Positions 1 to 9,066 of a DNA stretch of 64,000 nt are shown here, piece after piece. Position numbers and translations under genes: made by a program. Source of the stretch: Bacilli bacterium (GTDB lineage Bacteria > Bacillota_I > Bacilli_A > RF39 > UBA660); NCBI GenBank assembly GCA_017544525.1, contig JAFYEA010000017.1, forward strand, positions 91,193 through 155,192, read 5' to 3'. Under the pieces are notes generated by a model, which had not been told where the DNA came from, ran no database searches, and was given only the letters and a program-made list of their open reading frames with translations. The number at the start of each line of letters is the position of its first letter. Within the stretch, counting starts at the first letter, position 1.

Positions 1-352
1 TATTAGAGTTTGTATTTGTTTGTTCTTCTATTACTTTTGTTGTTTTTCTAAAATTTAAGAAAAACATTGCAATACCAACAATCATTATTACTACAATTAT
101 AAATATAAATGCTTTTGAGAATTTTTTTGCATTTCCAAAACTATTTAATGTCTTTTCTACTATTTCATTTTGTAATTCTTTTGAGTGTATATCTGCTTCT
201 CTTTCTCTTAAATCGTAATCTGTATGTTTCTTTTTAACATCTTTAACTTCACTATATTCTTTGTTTTTGGAATATGGTGCGCCACAATTCGGACATTTTT
301 TGTCTTTGTCTGTGTCTATTACACAACCACAGTGTTCGCATGTTATTTTCAT
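1..352 (-). CDS. Zinc-ribbon single-pass membrane protein (partial, cut by window edge)
   Basis: Reading the minus strand from ATG at 352 gives 117 codons that run off the left edge. Residues 5-23 hold CEHCG and CPNCG, two CxxC pairs typical of a small zinc ribbon at the N-terminus of Firmicutes membrane proteins. A charged stretch follows, then a hydrophobic segment (about residues 80-97) that should span the membrane, then a polar part that is not complete. The start codon overlaps the murD stop (TAATG), so it is translationally coupled behind murD. The protein is not in any named pathway that I recognise. A sensory or scaffold role for the zinc ribbon is only a guess. Confidence 0.75.
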   Translation of the reverse strand, partial: MKITCEHCGCVIDTDKDKKCPNCGAPYSKNKEYSEVKDVKKKHTDYDLREREADIHSKELQNEIVEKTLNSFGNAKKFSKAFIFIIVVIMIVGIAMFFLNFRKTTKVIEEQTNTNSN

Positions 353-1701
353 TATTTTTTCTCCTTCAATTCTTTTACTATATTTTTAAACTCAGTACCT
401 CTATCTTCGAAGCATTTATATTGATCCCAAGATGCACATGCTGGGCTTAATAATATTATATCACCTTCAGTAGCATTTTCATATGCATTTGTTAATGCTT
501 CTTTTAATGTTTCATTTACAATACATTTTATATTAATTTTGTCACAATATTCCTTAATTCTTTTATTTGTTTGACCTAATGAACAAACTAATTTAACATT
601 TTTCATATAGTTTGTTAATCCTTCAAATGAGTGTCCTCTATCTAAACCACCTAATATAAGAATAGTTGGTTTATTAAATGCTGATAGTGCTATTTGAGTT
701 GATGTTACATTTGTAGCTTTTGAATCATTATAGAAGTCTATTCCATTTATTGTACCTGAGTATTCTATTCTATGTTCTACGCCACTAAATTCTTTTAGTG
801 TGTCTATTATTATATCATTTGGAATGTTTAATTCTTTTGCTACCATAATAGCACACATCATATTTTCGTAGTTGTGTTTTCCTTGCAATTTAACATCTTT
901 TGTATTTATTATTTTTTCATCATAGTAATATATTGTATCATCTTTTAAATAGCAGCCATCTATTACATTGTTGCTTGAAAAGTATTTTTTGGTACTTTTT
1001 ATATTTTTAGTTATTCTATACGCATCTTCATTATCATTATTAATAATTGCTATATTCTTATTTGTATGATTTTGAAACATTCTTAGTTTATTTTCATTAT
1101 AATATTCTCTTGTTTTAAACATATCTAAGTGTGCTTCAAATATATTTGTTAATATTGCAATATCAGGGTTAAAATCATAGAAGTCATGTAATTGTGGGAC
1201 TCCTATTTCCATTACTAGATAATCATTTTCTTTTATATTTTCTATTATTTCACATAATGGAAATCCTATATTACCTGCTAGGTGTGTTCTTCCTTTAAAT
1301 GCATTAGCTACTATTTCATATGTTAAGGTAGTTGTAGTAGTTTTTCCATTAGTACCTGTAATAGCTATTAATTTTACTCCTTTTGGTAATAAGTGATAAG
1401 CCATTTCTATTTCATTAATTACTTTAATGTTATGTTCTTCTGCATATTTAACGTATTTATTATCAAATTTAACACCTGGATTTTTAATTATATAATCATA
1501 AGATTCATCTAATATATCATCTGGGTCAGAACCAAGTATTAGTTTTACTCCTAGCTTTTCTAATTCTTTTATATGTGCTTTATCTTGATTTGGATTAATA
1601 TCAGTTAATAATATTTTGTTATTTCTTTTAGCAAGTATTCTAGCAGCATGATAACCACTTCTTGCCATACCAAGTATAAATATTTTCTTGTTTTCAAACA
1701 T
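352..1701 (-). CDS. murD: UDP-N-acetylmuramoyl-L-alanine--D-glutamate ligase
   Basis: Cytoplasmic Mur ligase that adds D-glutamate to UDP-MurNAc-L-Ala in peptidoglycan precursor synthesis. The 449-residue product has the family's normal length. It has an N-terminal UDP-binding domain (GMARSGYHAA), the ATP loop ITGTNGKTTTT near residue 110, the central-domain EAHLDMF motif and the C-terminal LSPACASWDQY segment characteristic of MurD. An in-frame GTG lies at 1710, but it is part of the Shine-Dalgarno AGGTG; ATG at 1701 sits 6 bases downstream of that site and is the better start. The downstream zinc-ribbon gene overlaps its stop. The D-glutamate could come from the MurI encoded at 38616-39323. 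Confidence 0.96.
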   Translation of the reverse strand: MFENKKIFILGMARSGYHAARILAKRNNKILLTDINPNQDKAHIKELEKLGVKLILGSDPDDILDESYDYIIKNPGVKFDNKYVKYAEEHNIKVINEIEMAYHLLPKGVKLIAITGTNGKTTTTTLTYEIVANAFKGRTHLAGNIGFPLCEIIENIKENDYLVMEIGVPQLHDFYDFNPDIAILTNIFEAHLDMFKTREYYNENKLRMFQNHTNKNIAIINNDNEDAYRITKNIKSTKKYFSSNNVIDGCYLKDDTIYYYDEKIINTKDVKLQGKHNYENMMCAIMVAKELNIPNDIIIDTLKEFSGVEHRIEYSGTINGIDFYNDSKATNVTSTQIALSAFNKPTILILGGLDRGHSFEGLTNYMKNVKLVCSLGQTNKRIKEYCDKINIKCIVNETLKEALTNAYENATEGDIILLSPACASWDQYKCFEDRGTEFKNIVKELKEKK

Positions 1702-1794
1702 TTTAATCACCTAAAAATATTATACAACAAAAGATATATTATTACATTTATTTTATTTATTTTTTTTGATATAATTTATTATAGGGTAGAAGAT

Positions 1795-3930
1795 ATGGAG
1801 AAAGAAATATTATTAAATGATCAAGGTATTAAGTTTAAATGTATTATTGATAATGATAATATTGTTTTTGAATTTCCTAAAAGTTTAGAATTTTTAAAAA
1901 AATTAATTAAAATTGATAGTTTTATAGATGCAAGATATGCGAGAATAGGGCTTAAAAGAATTCTTAGAATTAAAGATAATGGCATTGAAAAGATGGCTTC
2001 TATATCTACTACTGAATTAAGGGTATTAAGAGCTATATATAATAACATTTATATGAATAATAAGAAGACTAATCTTATTAGTAATTTTAAAGCTATTAAA
2101 AATGAGATAAAATATGCTTTTGATAATATGAATCAATTAAATAAAAAGAGATGGGAAGATAAAAGAGTTATCAAAAGTGAATTACATACTAATTTAATAG
2201 GTATGCTAAGTTCTAATGATTTTATTGATTTTTTAAATGGAATTGATATAAGTTTTCCTTTGGATTATGAAGGTAATTTAAATTTTGAAGAGGGCAAAGA
2301 TTATTCATATAAAGATATTGTTATTAATGGATGGGAAGAAAAAATAAATGATGCTTTAAGATTACCTTTATCTGATGTTTCTAATTTTAATATATTAAGT
2401 GAAAAGATTAGAAATAGAGAAAGATTATTAAAAATATATATCGATAAGTATACAAGAATATTATCTGAGGATAAGGAATGGTTAAAGACTGAAGAGCATA
2501 TTAAGAATGAAATAACTAAATTAGAGATTGAAGTTATGGAACTTGATAGAAAAGATCTTGGTTTATCTAAGGATGAAATTAATAAAAGAAAGCAAAAGAT
2601 TAAAACTAAAATGGATAGACTTAAATCTTTTAAATCAAATTATTTTGCTAATCTTGCTTATAGTGATCTATTAGATTTTTGCATTGATAAAATAGATGCT
2701 GATTATTCTGAGATAAGTATATCTAATGAAAAAAGATTAAGGTTTATGTGTGATACACATAAGAATAATAATAGGGTTAAATTCTTATATAGTATTGATA
2801 GATTTAAAAGTGAAGAAAAATATAAAGATGCTGCTTCTCATTTAGAAAGTATGCTTGAAAGTAAAATGACTATTGGTGTTGAGATAACTGGGTTTGAACA
2901 TGATATAAATGATAATTTTAAAGATAAATTAGAATGGATTTTACCAGTTTTGCATATGCATCCTAATAGTATATTAAGAGTTCATGCTGGTGAATTTAAA
3001 GATAGTAGTGATAATATATATAATGCTTTATTAGCTATTCAAGGAGCTGCTTTTGATATTAATAAATCTTGTATGGATTTATTTGGTGAAGAATGGGGAA
3101 TAGTGCCTCCTCCTAGAATTAGAATTGGACATAGTGTTACTCTTGAAAAGAATCCTGAATTAATTAAATTAATAAAGGAAATGGGTGCTGTTGTTGAATT
3201 TAGTGTTAGTTCTAGTTATGCTTTAGGAAATGTTAATGATTTAAGCAAATTGCCAATTGATTATTATGATAAAGAGGGTATCGATTATATTATTACTACT
3301 GATGGAGCTGGGATTTATTCCACATCATTAAATCAAGAACAAAACATAATTAATAATAGTAGTATTGTTAATGTTAAACCAACTAAGCAAGCATTTAAGG
3401 GAAAATATGTAGAGAATGCTAGTGAAACAGAAGAGAGAGAAGTTGAAGAATCTAAAAAAGATTATACAGTTAAAGAAAAAGATAAAAATTTATATGAAAG
3501 ATATATGGAGTATAAATCTAATAAGGGTGAAAGTCTTGGATATGATAGTTATACTGAAGCATTGGAAGCAGAAAAATCGGTGTTTTTTGAAGAAAATAAA
3601 GATATAAGTGAATATGAGAAAGTAAATTTGGAATTGTTTAGAATAAGAAGATATATTATGGATACTAATCCTGATATTAATTATGATTATGTTAGAAATA
3701 GATTGGAAACTATTGAAAGATATAATGAAGATAAGAGAAGTGATTTTGCTAAGATATTTTTATATTTATTGGAAAGAGAAGTATTTACTGAAATAGATTC
3801 TTCATTTAAATCACTTGAGTATTTATCATATGGTAATACTAGTGATGAATTTGAAAATGATTTAAGAAAACTATTTAAAATGGTTAGTGATTTATATTAT
3901 CAAGAGAGCTATATTAGTAAAAATAGATAA
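1795..3930 (+). CDS. Divergent adenosine-deaminase-fold protein with long flanking domains
   Basis: The 711-residue product contains, in order, the signature blocks of the adenosine deaminase/AMP deaminase superfamily: SELHTNLIGML (H131, N133), ILRVHAGE (H397, E400), RIRIGHS (H446) and IITTDGAG (D503). These match the first metal motif, the catalytic Glu, the catalytic His and the C-terminal metal Asp. The usual HxH is HxN here and the usual second Asp is Gly, so one zinc ligand is replaced. About 130 extra residues precede the domain, a charged coiled-coil-like stretch lies near residues 200-290, and about 200 residues follow; normal Ada has roughly 340. The open frame extends upstream to 1648, but ATG 1795 follows the extended -10 at 1767-1775 and a weak GGGTAGA site. 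Substrate is unknown. A deaminase-like role on a nucleotide or modified base, or a non-catalytic role, is possible. Confidence 0.6.
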   Translation: MEKEILLNDQGIKFKCIIDNDNIVFEFPKSLEFLKKLIKIDSFIDARYARIGLKRILRIKDNGIEKMASISTTELRVLRAIYNNIYMNNKKTNLISNFKAIKNEIKYAFDNMNQLNKKRWEDKRVIKSELHTNLIGMLSSNDFIDFLNGIDISFPLDYEGNLNFEEGKDYSYKDIVINGWEEKINDALRLPLSDVSNFNILSEKIRNRERLLKIYIDKYTRILSEDKEWLKTEEHIKNEITKLEIEVMELDRKDLGLSKDEINKRKQKIKTKMDRLKSFKSNYFANLAYSDLLDFCIDKIDADYSEISISNEKRLRFMCDTHKNNNRVKFLYSIDRFKSEEKYKDAASHLESMLESKMTIGVEITGFEHDINDNFKDKLEWILPVLHMHPNSILRVHAGEFKDSSDNIYNALLAIQGAAFDINKSCMDLFGEEWGIVPPPRIRIGHSVTLEKNPELIKLIKEMGAVVEFSVSSSYALGNVNDLSKLPIDYYDKEGIDYIITTDGAGIYSTSLNQEQNIINNSSIVNVKPTKQAFKGKYVENASETEEREVEESKKDYTVKEKDKNLYERYMEYKSNKGESLGYDSYTEALEAEKSVFFEENKDISEYEKVNLELFRIRRYIMDTNPDINYDYVRNRLETIERYNEDKRSDFAKIFLYLLEREVFTEIDSSFKSLEYLSYGNTSDEFENDLRKLFKMVSDLYYQESYISKNR

Positions 3931-3954
3931 TTATAATAAAAGGAGGTTGAAAGA

Positions 3955-5583
3955 GTGAAGGAAAAGGTTACTTATGTATTTGGTCATAAAAATCCTGATA
4001 CAGACACTATATGTGCTGCGATTGCTTTGTCGTACTTAAAAAACAAATTAGGATTTAATACAATCCCTTGTACATTAGGTCCTCTTAATTCTGAAACTAA
4101 ATTTGCTCTTGATTATTTTGGTTTTAAGCATCCACATCATTTAAATGATGTTAGATTACAGATAAAGGATGTTAATTATCATAAGAATTGTTACATTGAT
4201 AAGAATTTATCTATTAAAGATGCTTTTGATTATATGAATAAAAAGAAATTAACTGGTATTAGTGTTGTTGAAAATAAAAATAAATATTATGGTTATGTTT
4301 CTTTAAAGGAAATATCTAAAGAAATAATAAGTGGAGATTATCATAAGATTGATACTTCTTATGGTAATTTGCTTAATTTATTAAATGGTAAAAATATTTT
4401 AAAATTTGATAAAGAGATAAGTGGTAGTGTAATAGCGGCTACTTATGGAAATGATTCTTTTCTAAATACAGTTAAGCTAGATAATAGTAATATATTAATA
4501 ATAGGGGATAGAAAAACTATTTTAAATTATGCGATAAGTAATCATGTTAAGTTAATTGTTTTAGTTGCTAATTCTAAAATAACTAAGGAATTATTAAAGA
4601 AAGCTCATGATAATAAAGTTAATATTATTAGTACACCATATACTGCATATGAAGTAAGTAAAATGATTTCTTTATCAAATTATATTAAAAATTATGTTAG
4701 GAATGAAGAGGAATATGTTACTTTCAATGAAGTGGATTATTTATCTGATTTTTTAGATATCAGTAAGACTTTAAAGCATACTAATTATCCAATATTAAAT
4801 AATAAGAATGATTGTATGGGAATACTTACTTTAACTGATACTAATCAAGTCGATAGAAAAAAAGTAATTCTCGTTGATCATAATAATATATCTCAAAGTG
4901 TTGAAGGTTTAGACGAAGCCGAGATATTAGAAGTGGTTGATCATCATAATGTGGGTGATATTAGTACTAAAAAACCTATTAGTTTTAGAATATCTGTGTG
5001 TGGAAGTGCTAGTACTATTATTTATAATATGTATAAGGAAAATAATGTAGTTATTCCTAAAAATATTGCTGGTTTATTAGCATCAGCTATTATATCTGAT
5101 ACTTTATTATTAACATCACCTACCACTACTGATGTAGATAAAGAGGCATTAAATGAATTATGTAAAATATCAAAAATAAATGCTAAGAAATATGGTATTG
5201 AACTTTTAAAGGCTGGCATGAGTTTTAAAGGGCTTACTAATTCACAATTATTGCATAAAGATTTTAAAACTTATAAAGTTGATGAATACATGATTGGTAT
5301 TGGGCAAATATTAACATCAGATATTGAAAGTATTAAAAAGAAGTTTAATGATTTAGTTAAATTCTTAGATGAAGAGGCTAGAGATGATGGATATAAAGTA
5401 TTAACATTATTTATAACTGATATATTCGAAAAGAAATCTTATTGTTTATTTAATAAATCTGCATCTGATATAATAAAAGCAAGTTTTAAATTAGATAATA
5501 TAAGTGAAGGAGTTGTATTACCTGGTGTAGTATCAAGAAAGATACAAATAGCACCATATATAATGGATGCTTTAGATAGGTAG
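3955..5583 (+). CDS. ppaC: Manganese-dependent (family II) inorganic pyrophosphatase with CBS and DRTGG domains
   Basis: DHH-family enzyme that hydrolyses pyrophosphate to phosphate in the cytoplasm. The 542 residues begin with GHKNPDTDTIC and continue with the metal and phosphate motifs VDHNN, VVDHHN and GSAST, followed by the DHHA2 domain to the C-terminus. Between the first motif and VDHNN is an insert of about 230 residues with two CBS halves (near 70-125 and 255-300) flanking a DRTGG-like domain. This is the nucleotide-regulated subclass, where CBS domains bind adenine nucleotides in characterised relatives. GTG at 3955 is preceded by a perfect AAAGGAGG. It lies 24 bases after the ADA-like gene, so the two are probably cotranscribed. 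Confidence 0.93.
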   Translation: MKEKVTYVFGHKNPDTDTICAAIALSYLKNKLGFNTIPCTLGPLNSETKFALDYFGFKHPHHLNDVRLQIKDVNYHKNCYIDKNLSIKDAFDYMNKKKLTGISVVENKNKYYGYVSLKEISKEIISGDYHKIDTSYGNLLNLLNGKNILKFDKEISGSVIAATYGNDSFLNTVKLDNSNILIIGDRKTILNYAISNHVKLIVLVANSKITKELLKKAHDNKVNIISTPYTAYEVSKMISLSNYIKNYVRNEEEYVTFNEVDYLSDFLDISKTLKHTNYPILNNKNDCMGILTLTDTNQVDRKKVILVDHNNISQSVEGLDEAEILEVVDHHNVGDISTKKPISFRISVCGSASTIIYNMYKENNVVIPKNIAGLLASAIISDTLLLTSPTTTDVDKEALNELCKISKINAKKYGIELLKAGMSFKGLTNSQLLHKDFKTYKVDEYMIGIGQILTSDIESIKKKFNDLVKFLDEEARDDGYKVLTLFITDIFEKKSYCLFNKSASDIIKASFKLDNISEGVVLPGVVSRKIQIAPYIMDALDR

Positions 5584-5592
5584 GGGGATTAT

Positions 5593-6501
5593 ATGAAACA
5601 TGAAAATGTTATTGATGAATTAAATGCCATTATGTTAAATATACCTGAAGGATTGGAACCAATTGAGAAAGTAAGATATCTATATATAAAGATAGGGGAA
5701 GTATTTAGTTATGATTATGATTATCTAGATAATATGGATACTTATAAAGTAAGGTTTGAAGATGATTATGTTGATAGGTTTTCTACTTGTAAGGAAATAA
5801 GTAGTATTTTTGCTTTGATGGCTAATAATATAGATAAAGATAATATTAAGTGTGAGGTTGTTGAGAATCCTAGAAGAAGAGTAAGAGGAGATGAAAATCA
5901 AAATCATGTTTCTAATATAGTAGAGTTATCTACTGGTGAAAGGTTTGTTTTAGATTTAACTTTAGATCTTCATTTAATACAAAGTGGGTGTCAAACTATG
6001 GAGTTTGGATATACTACTTTAAATGGGGATGAGGATATTATTTCACTTAGAGAATGTGAAATGATGGATAAGAAGATGGGATTAATTAAGAATGGTGAAT
6101 ATACTGATACTAAAATAAATAAAGATGTAAGTGAAATAAGTCATATTGATTTTAGTGGTATGTCATTTGAAGAAAGAATTAATATTCTAATTAACCATGT
6201 AAATAAATTTATGGTTAAGTTTAGAGGGGTACATGAAGGTAGAAACTATATTAAGACATTGATTTCTAGAATGGTAAGATGTAATTATAAAGATTTTACT
6301 TTAAGAGATTATGATAATAATATAAAAGTTATTTATCTTTTAGATGATAATATGGGTGATCAAGTTTGGTATGAATATGATAAAAATAAAGGACTTATTA
6401 AAACTAGTGTTGAAGAAATAAAAAAATTATTACAAAGTGGATGGAGCACTAGAAGTATGTCATTAGAAGATATATTAGATGAAGGAATTATGAGTTTATA
6501 A
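5593..6501 (+). CDS. Transglutaminase-fold (cysteine-protease-like) protein
   Basis: A 302-residue cytoplasmic protein without signal peptide. The core STCKEISSIFA supplies a candidate nucleophilic Cys, NQNHVSNIV a His and VLDLTLD an Asp, in the order and approximate spacing of a transglutaminase/papain-type triad; this similarity is read by eye. The C-terminal half (YKDFTLRDYD, IKVIYLLDD) may be a separate small domain. The start is ATG 5593 behind TAGGGGG, only 9 bases after the ppaC stop, so it is the third gene of the ADA-like/ppaC unit. Whether it cleaves, cross-links or deamidates a protein cannot be told from sequence. Confidence 0.55.
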   Translation: MKHENVIDELNAIMLNIPEGLEPIEKVRYLYIKIGEVFSYDYDYLDNMDTYKVRFEDDYVDRFSTCKEISSIFALMANNIDKDNIKCEVVENPRRRVRGDENQNHVSNIVELSTGERFVLDLTLDLHLIQSGCQTMEFGYTTLNGDEDIISLRECEMMDKKMGLIKNGEYTDTKINKDVSEISHIDFSGMSFEERINILINHVNKFMVKFRGVHEGRNYIKTLISRMVRCNYKDFTLRDYDNNIKVIYLLDDNMGDQVWYEYDKNKGLIKTSVEEIKKLLQSGWSTRSMSLEDILDEGIMSL

Positions 6502-6503
6502 TT

Positions 6504-6550
6504 TTTACAATATTTTATTTTTATGATAATATTTAAATATGAATAGGAGG
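6504..6550 (+). promoter_or_regulatory. Promoter-like region and strong RBS of the LRV-repeat gene
   Basis: TTTACA at 6504-6509 and GATAAT at 6525-6530 give a -35/-10 pair with a short 15-base gap, followed by AGGAGG at 6545-6550 placed 8 bases before the GTG start at 6559. The pairing is suggestive only. The RBS is clear and fixes the start codon. Confidence 0.4.
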
Positions 6551-6558
6551 AAGTAAGT

Positions 6559-8298
6559 GTGTTTAACAATATAGCAAATGCAAAAAACCCAAATAGTACT
6601 GACGAAACATTATTTAATTTGTCTAAAAGCAACAATTGGAGAATAAGACAAGCAGTGGCAAGCAATCCAAAATGCCCTTCAATAGTTTTGGAGTCTTTAT
6701 CAAATGATTCAAATTTGGATGTAAGAGTAGCAGTTGCTTCAAATACTAAGTGTCCTCCCAATGCATTACTTGAGTTGTCAAAAGATATTGTTTTGAAGGT
6801 AAGAGAAAGTGTTGTGAAAAATCCTAATACTCCAGAAGAAGCATTAAAAATATTATTAGAAGATCCAAATGAAGAAATAAAACTTTTGGTATTAGGCCAT
6901 GCAAACTGTTCTCATGGTTTTCTACTGGATAGTTTGAAAAATGCTGATGAAAAAATGCAAGTAGCAATACTAAATAATCCAAAAACTCCAGAAGATATAA
7001 TAGATAAAATGATTAAAGCAAGAAATATAATAGGTTATGATAGAATACAAGCTGCAGTTAATAATCCAAATTGTTCAAAAAAAATATTGGTTTGGTATTC
7101 TGAACCGATTGATTTTAATTTTAGTCATCGTTTAGAATCTTTTCAGGAACATAATATTTTATTAGCAGTAGCAAAAAACCCAAATAGTAGCAGCCAAGCA
7201 TTTGATAATCTAATAAAAAATGCAAGGAGTAATAATAAATGTATAAATGATGATATTTTGCTAGCTATAATAGAGAATCCAAATTGTCCACCAGAGAATT
7301 TATATGATTTATCAAAGTTTAATAATGTAAAAATTAGAATTGCGGTCTCTAAAAGTCCGAAAATTTCTTTAGAAACATTTGATAAGTTATCAAAAGATGG
7401 TAGTCATTTAGTAAGATTTCATTTAATTTCAAATCCTAAATGTCCAGAAAACATATTAGAAAGGTTATCAAGAGATGTTAATTCTCAAGTAAAAGAAAAA
7501 GCAACGCAAAAGCTTAATAATATTAGATCTCAAAACAAATTCAAACCTATATCTAATAATAATAAGGAATCAAGTATGATAGAAGGACTTTTGCAATCTA
7601 AGCAGAATGAAAGCGAACAATTAAATAAAGAATTGTTTGATATTCAAAAAAGAAAAGAACAACTTATGGCAAGAGAGCAAGAGATTAAAGCATTATTAGA
7701 AAAAAATGCTCTTGAAGAGGAGCAATTGAAGAAAAAACTTGATGATCAATTGGAGAAAGAGAGAATACAAGCAGAGTTAGAATTAAAGAAAAAAATAGAT
7801 GAAGAGAAAAAAAGATTTTATGAAGAGCAAGAAAAAATACTATTAAATATTCTAACTAAAGCAAAACAATTATATGAAGAGATGTTGAGTTCTGATATGA
7901 GAAAAAAATTTGATATAGGAAATATAGAAAGAATTAATGTACCGGAGAGTAGATTGCTTGATGAATATGAAGATCATAAAGAAATAAATAAAAAATATGT
8001 TGAATACTTACCATATATAAATTTTCAATTTGTTGATACAAATAATTTAAAAGTAAGTGGTGGATATGATTGGAGTACAACAAATATTAGTGTAAATCCA
8101 CAAACAGTATATAAAAGGTCCTTAAATGGCTCAAAATTTGGCAATCAAAACATTAGATTTAAGTCGTTAAAAGGTATAGATTTAAGAGGAACTGATATAA
8201 GTGAAGATGAAGATTGTTATGATATTGAATATGCATTAATTGATGATTATACTAAATTACCTAAATCAAAAAAAGTAGATATAGCTATTAGTAAATAA
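6559..8298 (+). CDS. LRV (leucine-rich repeat variant) protein with coiled coil
   Basis: The 579-residue product carries about ten repeats in residues 1-335 of the form NPxxPxxxLxxLSxDxxxxVRxAVAxN. This is the leucine-rich repeat variant (LRV) signature, which builds a right-handed superhelix of helices for protein binding. A Glu/Lys/Gln-rich coiled coil follows (about 345-435), then a C-terminal domain with no motif I know, containing the short run LKGIDLRGTDIS that resembles a single pentapeptide-repeat turn. GTG 6559 is fixed by AGGAGG. No signal peptide or membrane segment. It uses CCA for Pro and ATA for Ile more than its neighbours do, which may mean a different history. Likely a binding scaffold; partner unknown. 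Confidence 0.7.
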   Translation: MFNNIANAKNPNSTDETLFNLSKSNNWRIRQAVASNPKCPSIVLESLSNDSNLDVRVAVASNTKCPPNALLELSKDIVLKVRESVVKNPNTPEEALKILLEDPNEEIKLLVLGHANCSHGFLLDSLKNADEKMQVAILNNPKTPEDIIDKMIKARNIIGYDRIQAAVNNPNCSKKILVWYSEPIDFNFSHRLESFQEHNILLAVAKNPNSSSQAFDNLIKNARSNNKCINDDILLAIIENPNCPPENLYDLSKFNNVKIRIAVSKSPKISLETFDKLSKDGSHLVRFHLISNPKCPENILERLSRDVNSQVKEKATQKLNNIRSQNKFKPISNNNKESSMIEGLLQSKQNESEQLNKELFDIQKRKEQLMAREQEIKALLEKNALEEEQLKKKLDDQLEKERIQAELELKKKIDEEKKRFYEEQEKILLNILTKAKQLYEEMLSSDMRKKFDIGNIERINVPESRLLDEYEDHKEINKKYVEYLPYINFQFVDTNNLKVSGGYDWSTTNISVNPQTVYKRSLNGSKFGNQNIRFKSLKGIDLRGTDISEDEDCYDIEYALIDDYTKLPKSKKVDIAISK

Positions 8299-8326
8299 AA
8301 AAAGACAATTAATTGTCTTTTTCTTT
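8299..8326. terminator. Bidirectional terminator between the LRV gene and gmk
   Basis: A perfect 20-base palindrome, AAAGACAATTAATTGTCTTT (8301-8320), is flanked by A residues on the left and T residues on the right, so it can end transcription from both convergent genes. The gmk stop codon lies inside it. Confidence 0.85.
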
Positions 8327-8974
8327 TTCAAAATCCATTAATATTTCATGTATTATTTCTTCTTGATTACCTATTTCTACTTCTTCTATTCTATCGACTC
8401 TACATTTTTCACATGTTATAATAGCATCCATTTTAGCTAGTGCTTCATCTAGATTATCATTTACTATTACATAATTATATTTTGATACTTCATTTATTTC
8501 TTTGTATGCTGTTTTAAATCTTTCTATAACTTGTTCTTTTGTTTCTGTTTTTCTAGCTACTAGTCTATCTTTTAATACTTTCATTGATGGTGGCATTATG
8601 AATATAAATACTGCATCTTTTCTTTTTTCATTTACTTTTCTAGCACCTTCAATGTCTATTTCTAGTATTACATCTATTCCTTCTTTTAATTTTTTATCTA
8701 CAAAGTCTACTGGTGTACCATAGTACTTATCTGTATATACCATAGCATACTCTAAATATTTATCATTTTTTATATTTTCTTTAAATTGTTCTGGTGTTAT
8801 AAAATTATAATCTACACCATCTACTTCTTGTCCTCTTATTGCTCTAGTAGTATCTGATATTGACATTACTATATTTTTTCTTTTTTTAAGTAATAATTGA
8901 TTTAATGTTGATTTACCACACCCTGATGGACCAGATACAACTATTAATAAACCATGTTCATTTTTTCTGATCAT
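8309..8974 (-). CDS. gmk: Guanylate kinase
   Basis: Phosphorylates GMP to GDP with ATP in the cytoplasm. Residues near the N-terminus show the P-loop SGPSGCGKSTL, followed by the guanylate kinase blocks SISDTTRAIRGQEVDGVDYNF and EYAMVYTDKYYGTP, ILEIDIEGARKV and VARKTET. The 221-residue length is normal for the family. The longer frame to 9001 adds nine residues that are not typical. ATG 8974 has GAGG about 7 bases upstream and is preferred. Transcribed alone, convergent with the LRV gene. Confidence 0.96.
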   Translation of the reverse strand: MIRKNEHGLLIVVSGPSGCGKSTLNQLLLKKRKNIVMSISDTTRAIRGQEVDGVDYNFITPEQFKENIKNDKYLEYAMVYTDKYYGTPVDFVDKKLKEGIDVILEIDIEGARKVNEKRKDAVFIFIMPPSMKVLKDRLVARKTETKEQVIERFKTAYKEINEVSKYNYVIVNDNLDEALAKMDAIITCEKCRVDRIEEVEIGNQEEIIHEILMDFEKEKDN

Positions 8975-9066
8975 AATATACCTCTTAATACAATTATACA
9001 TTTATTATTTTTTTTATTCAATGTATAAAATAAATTAGTTTGTTAATAATATTATTGGTGAATAAT

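Noticed and set aside
1648..1794. Upstream extension of the ADA-like frame to ATG 1648
   Set aside because: It would run antisense through the murD start, encodes hydrophobic low-complexity residues and has the -10 box and RBS downstream of it.
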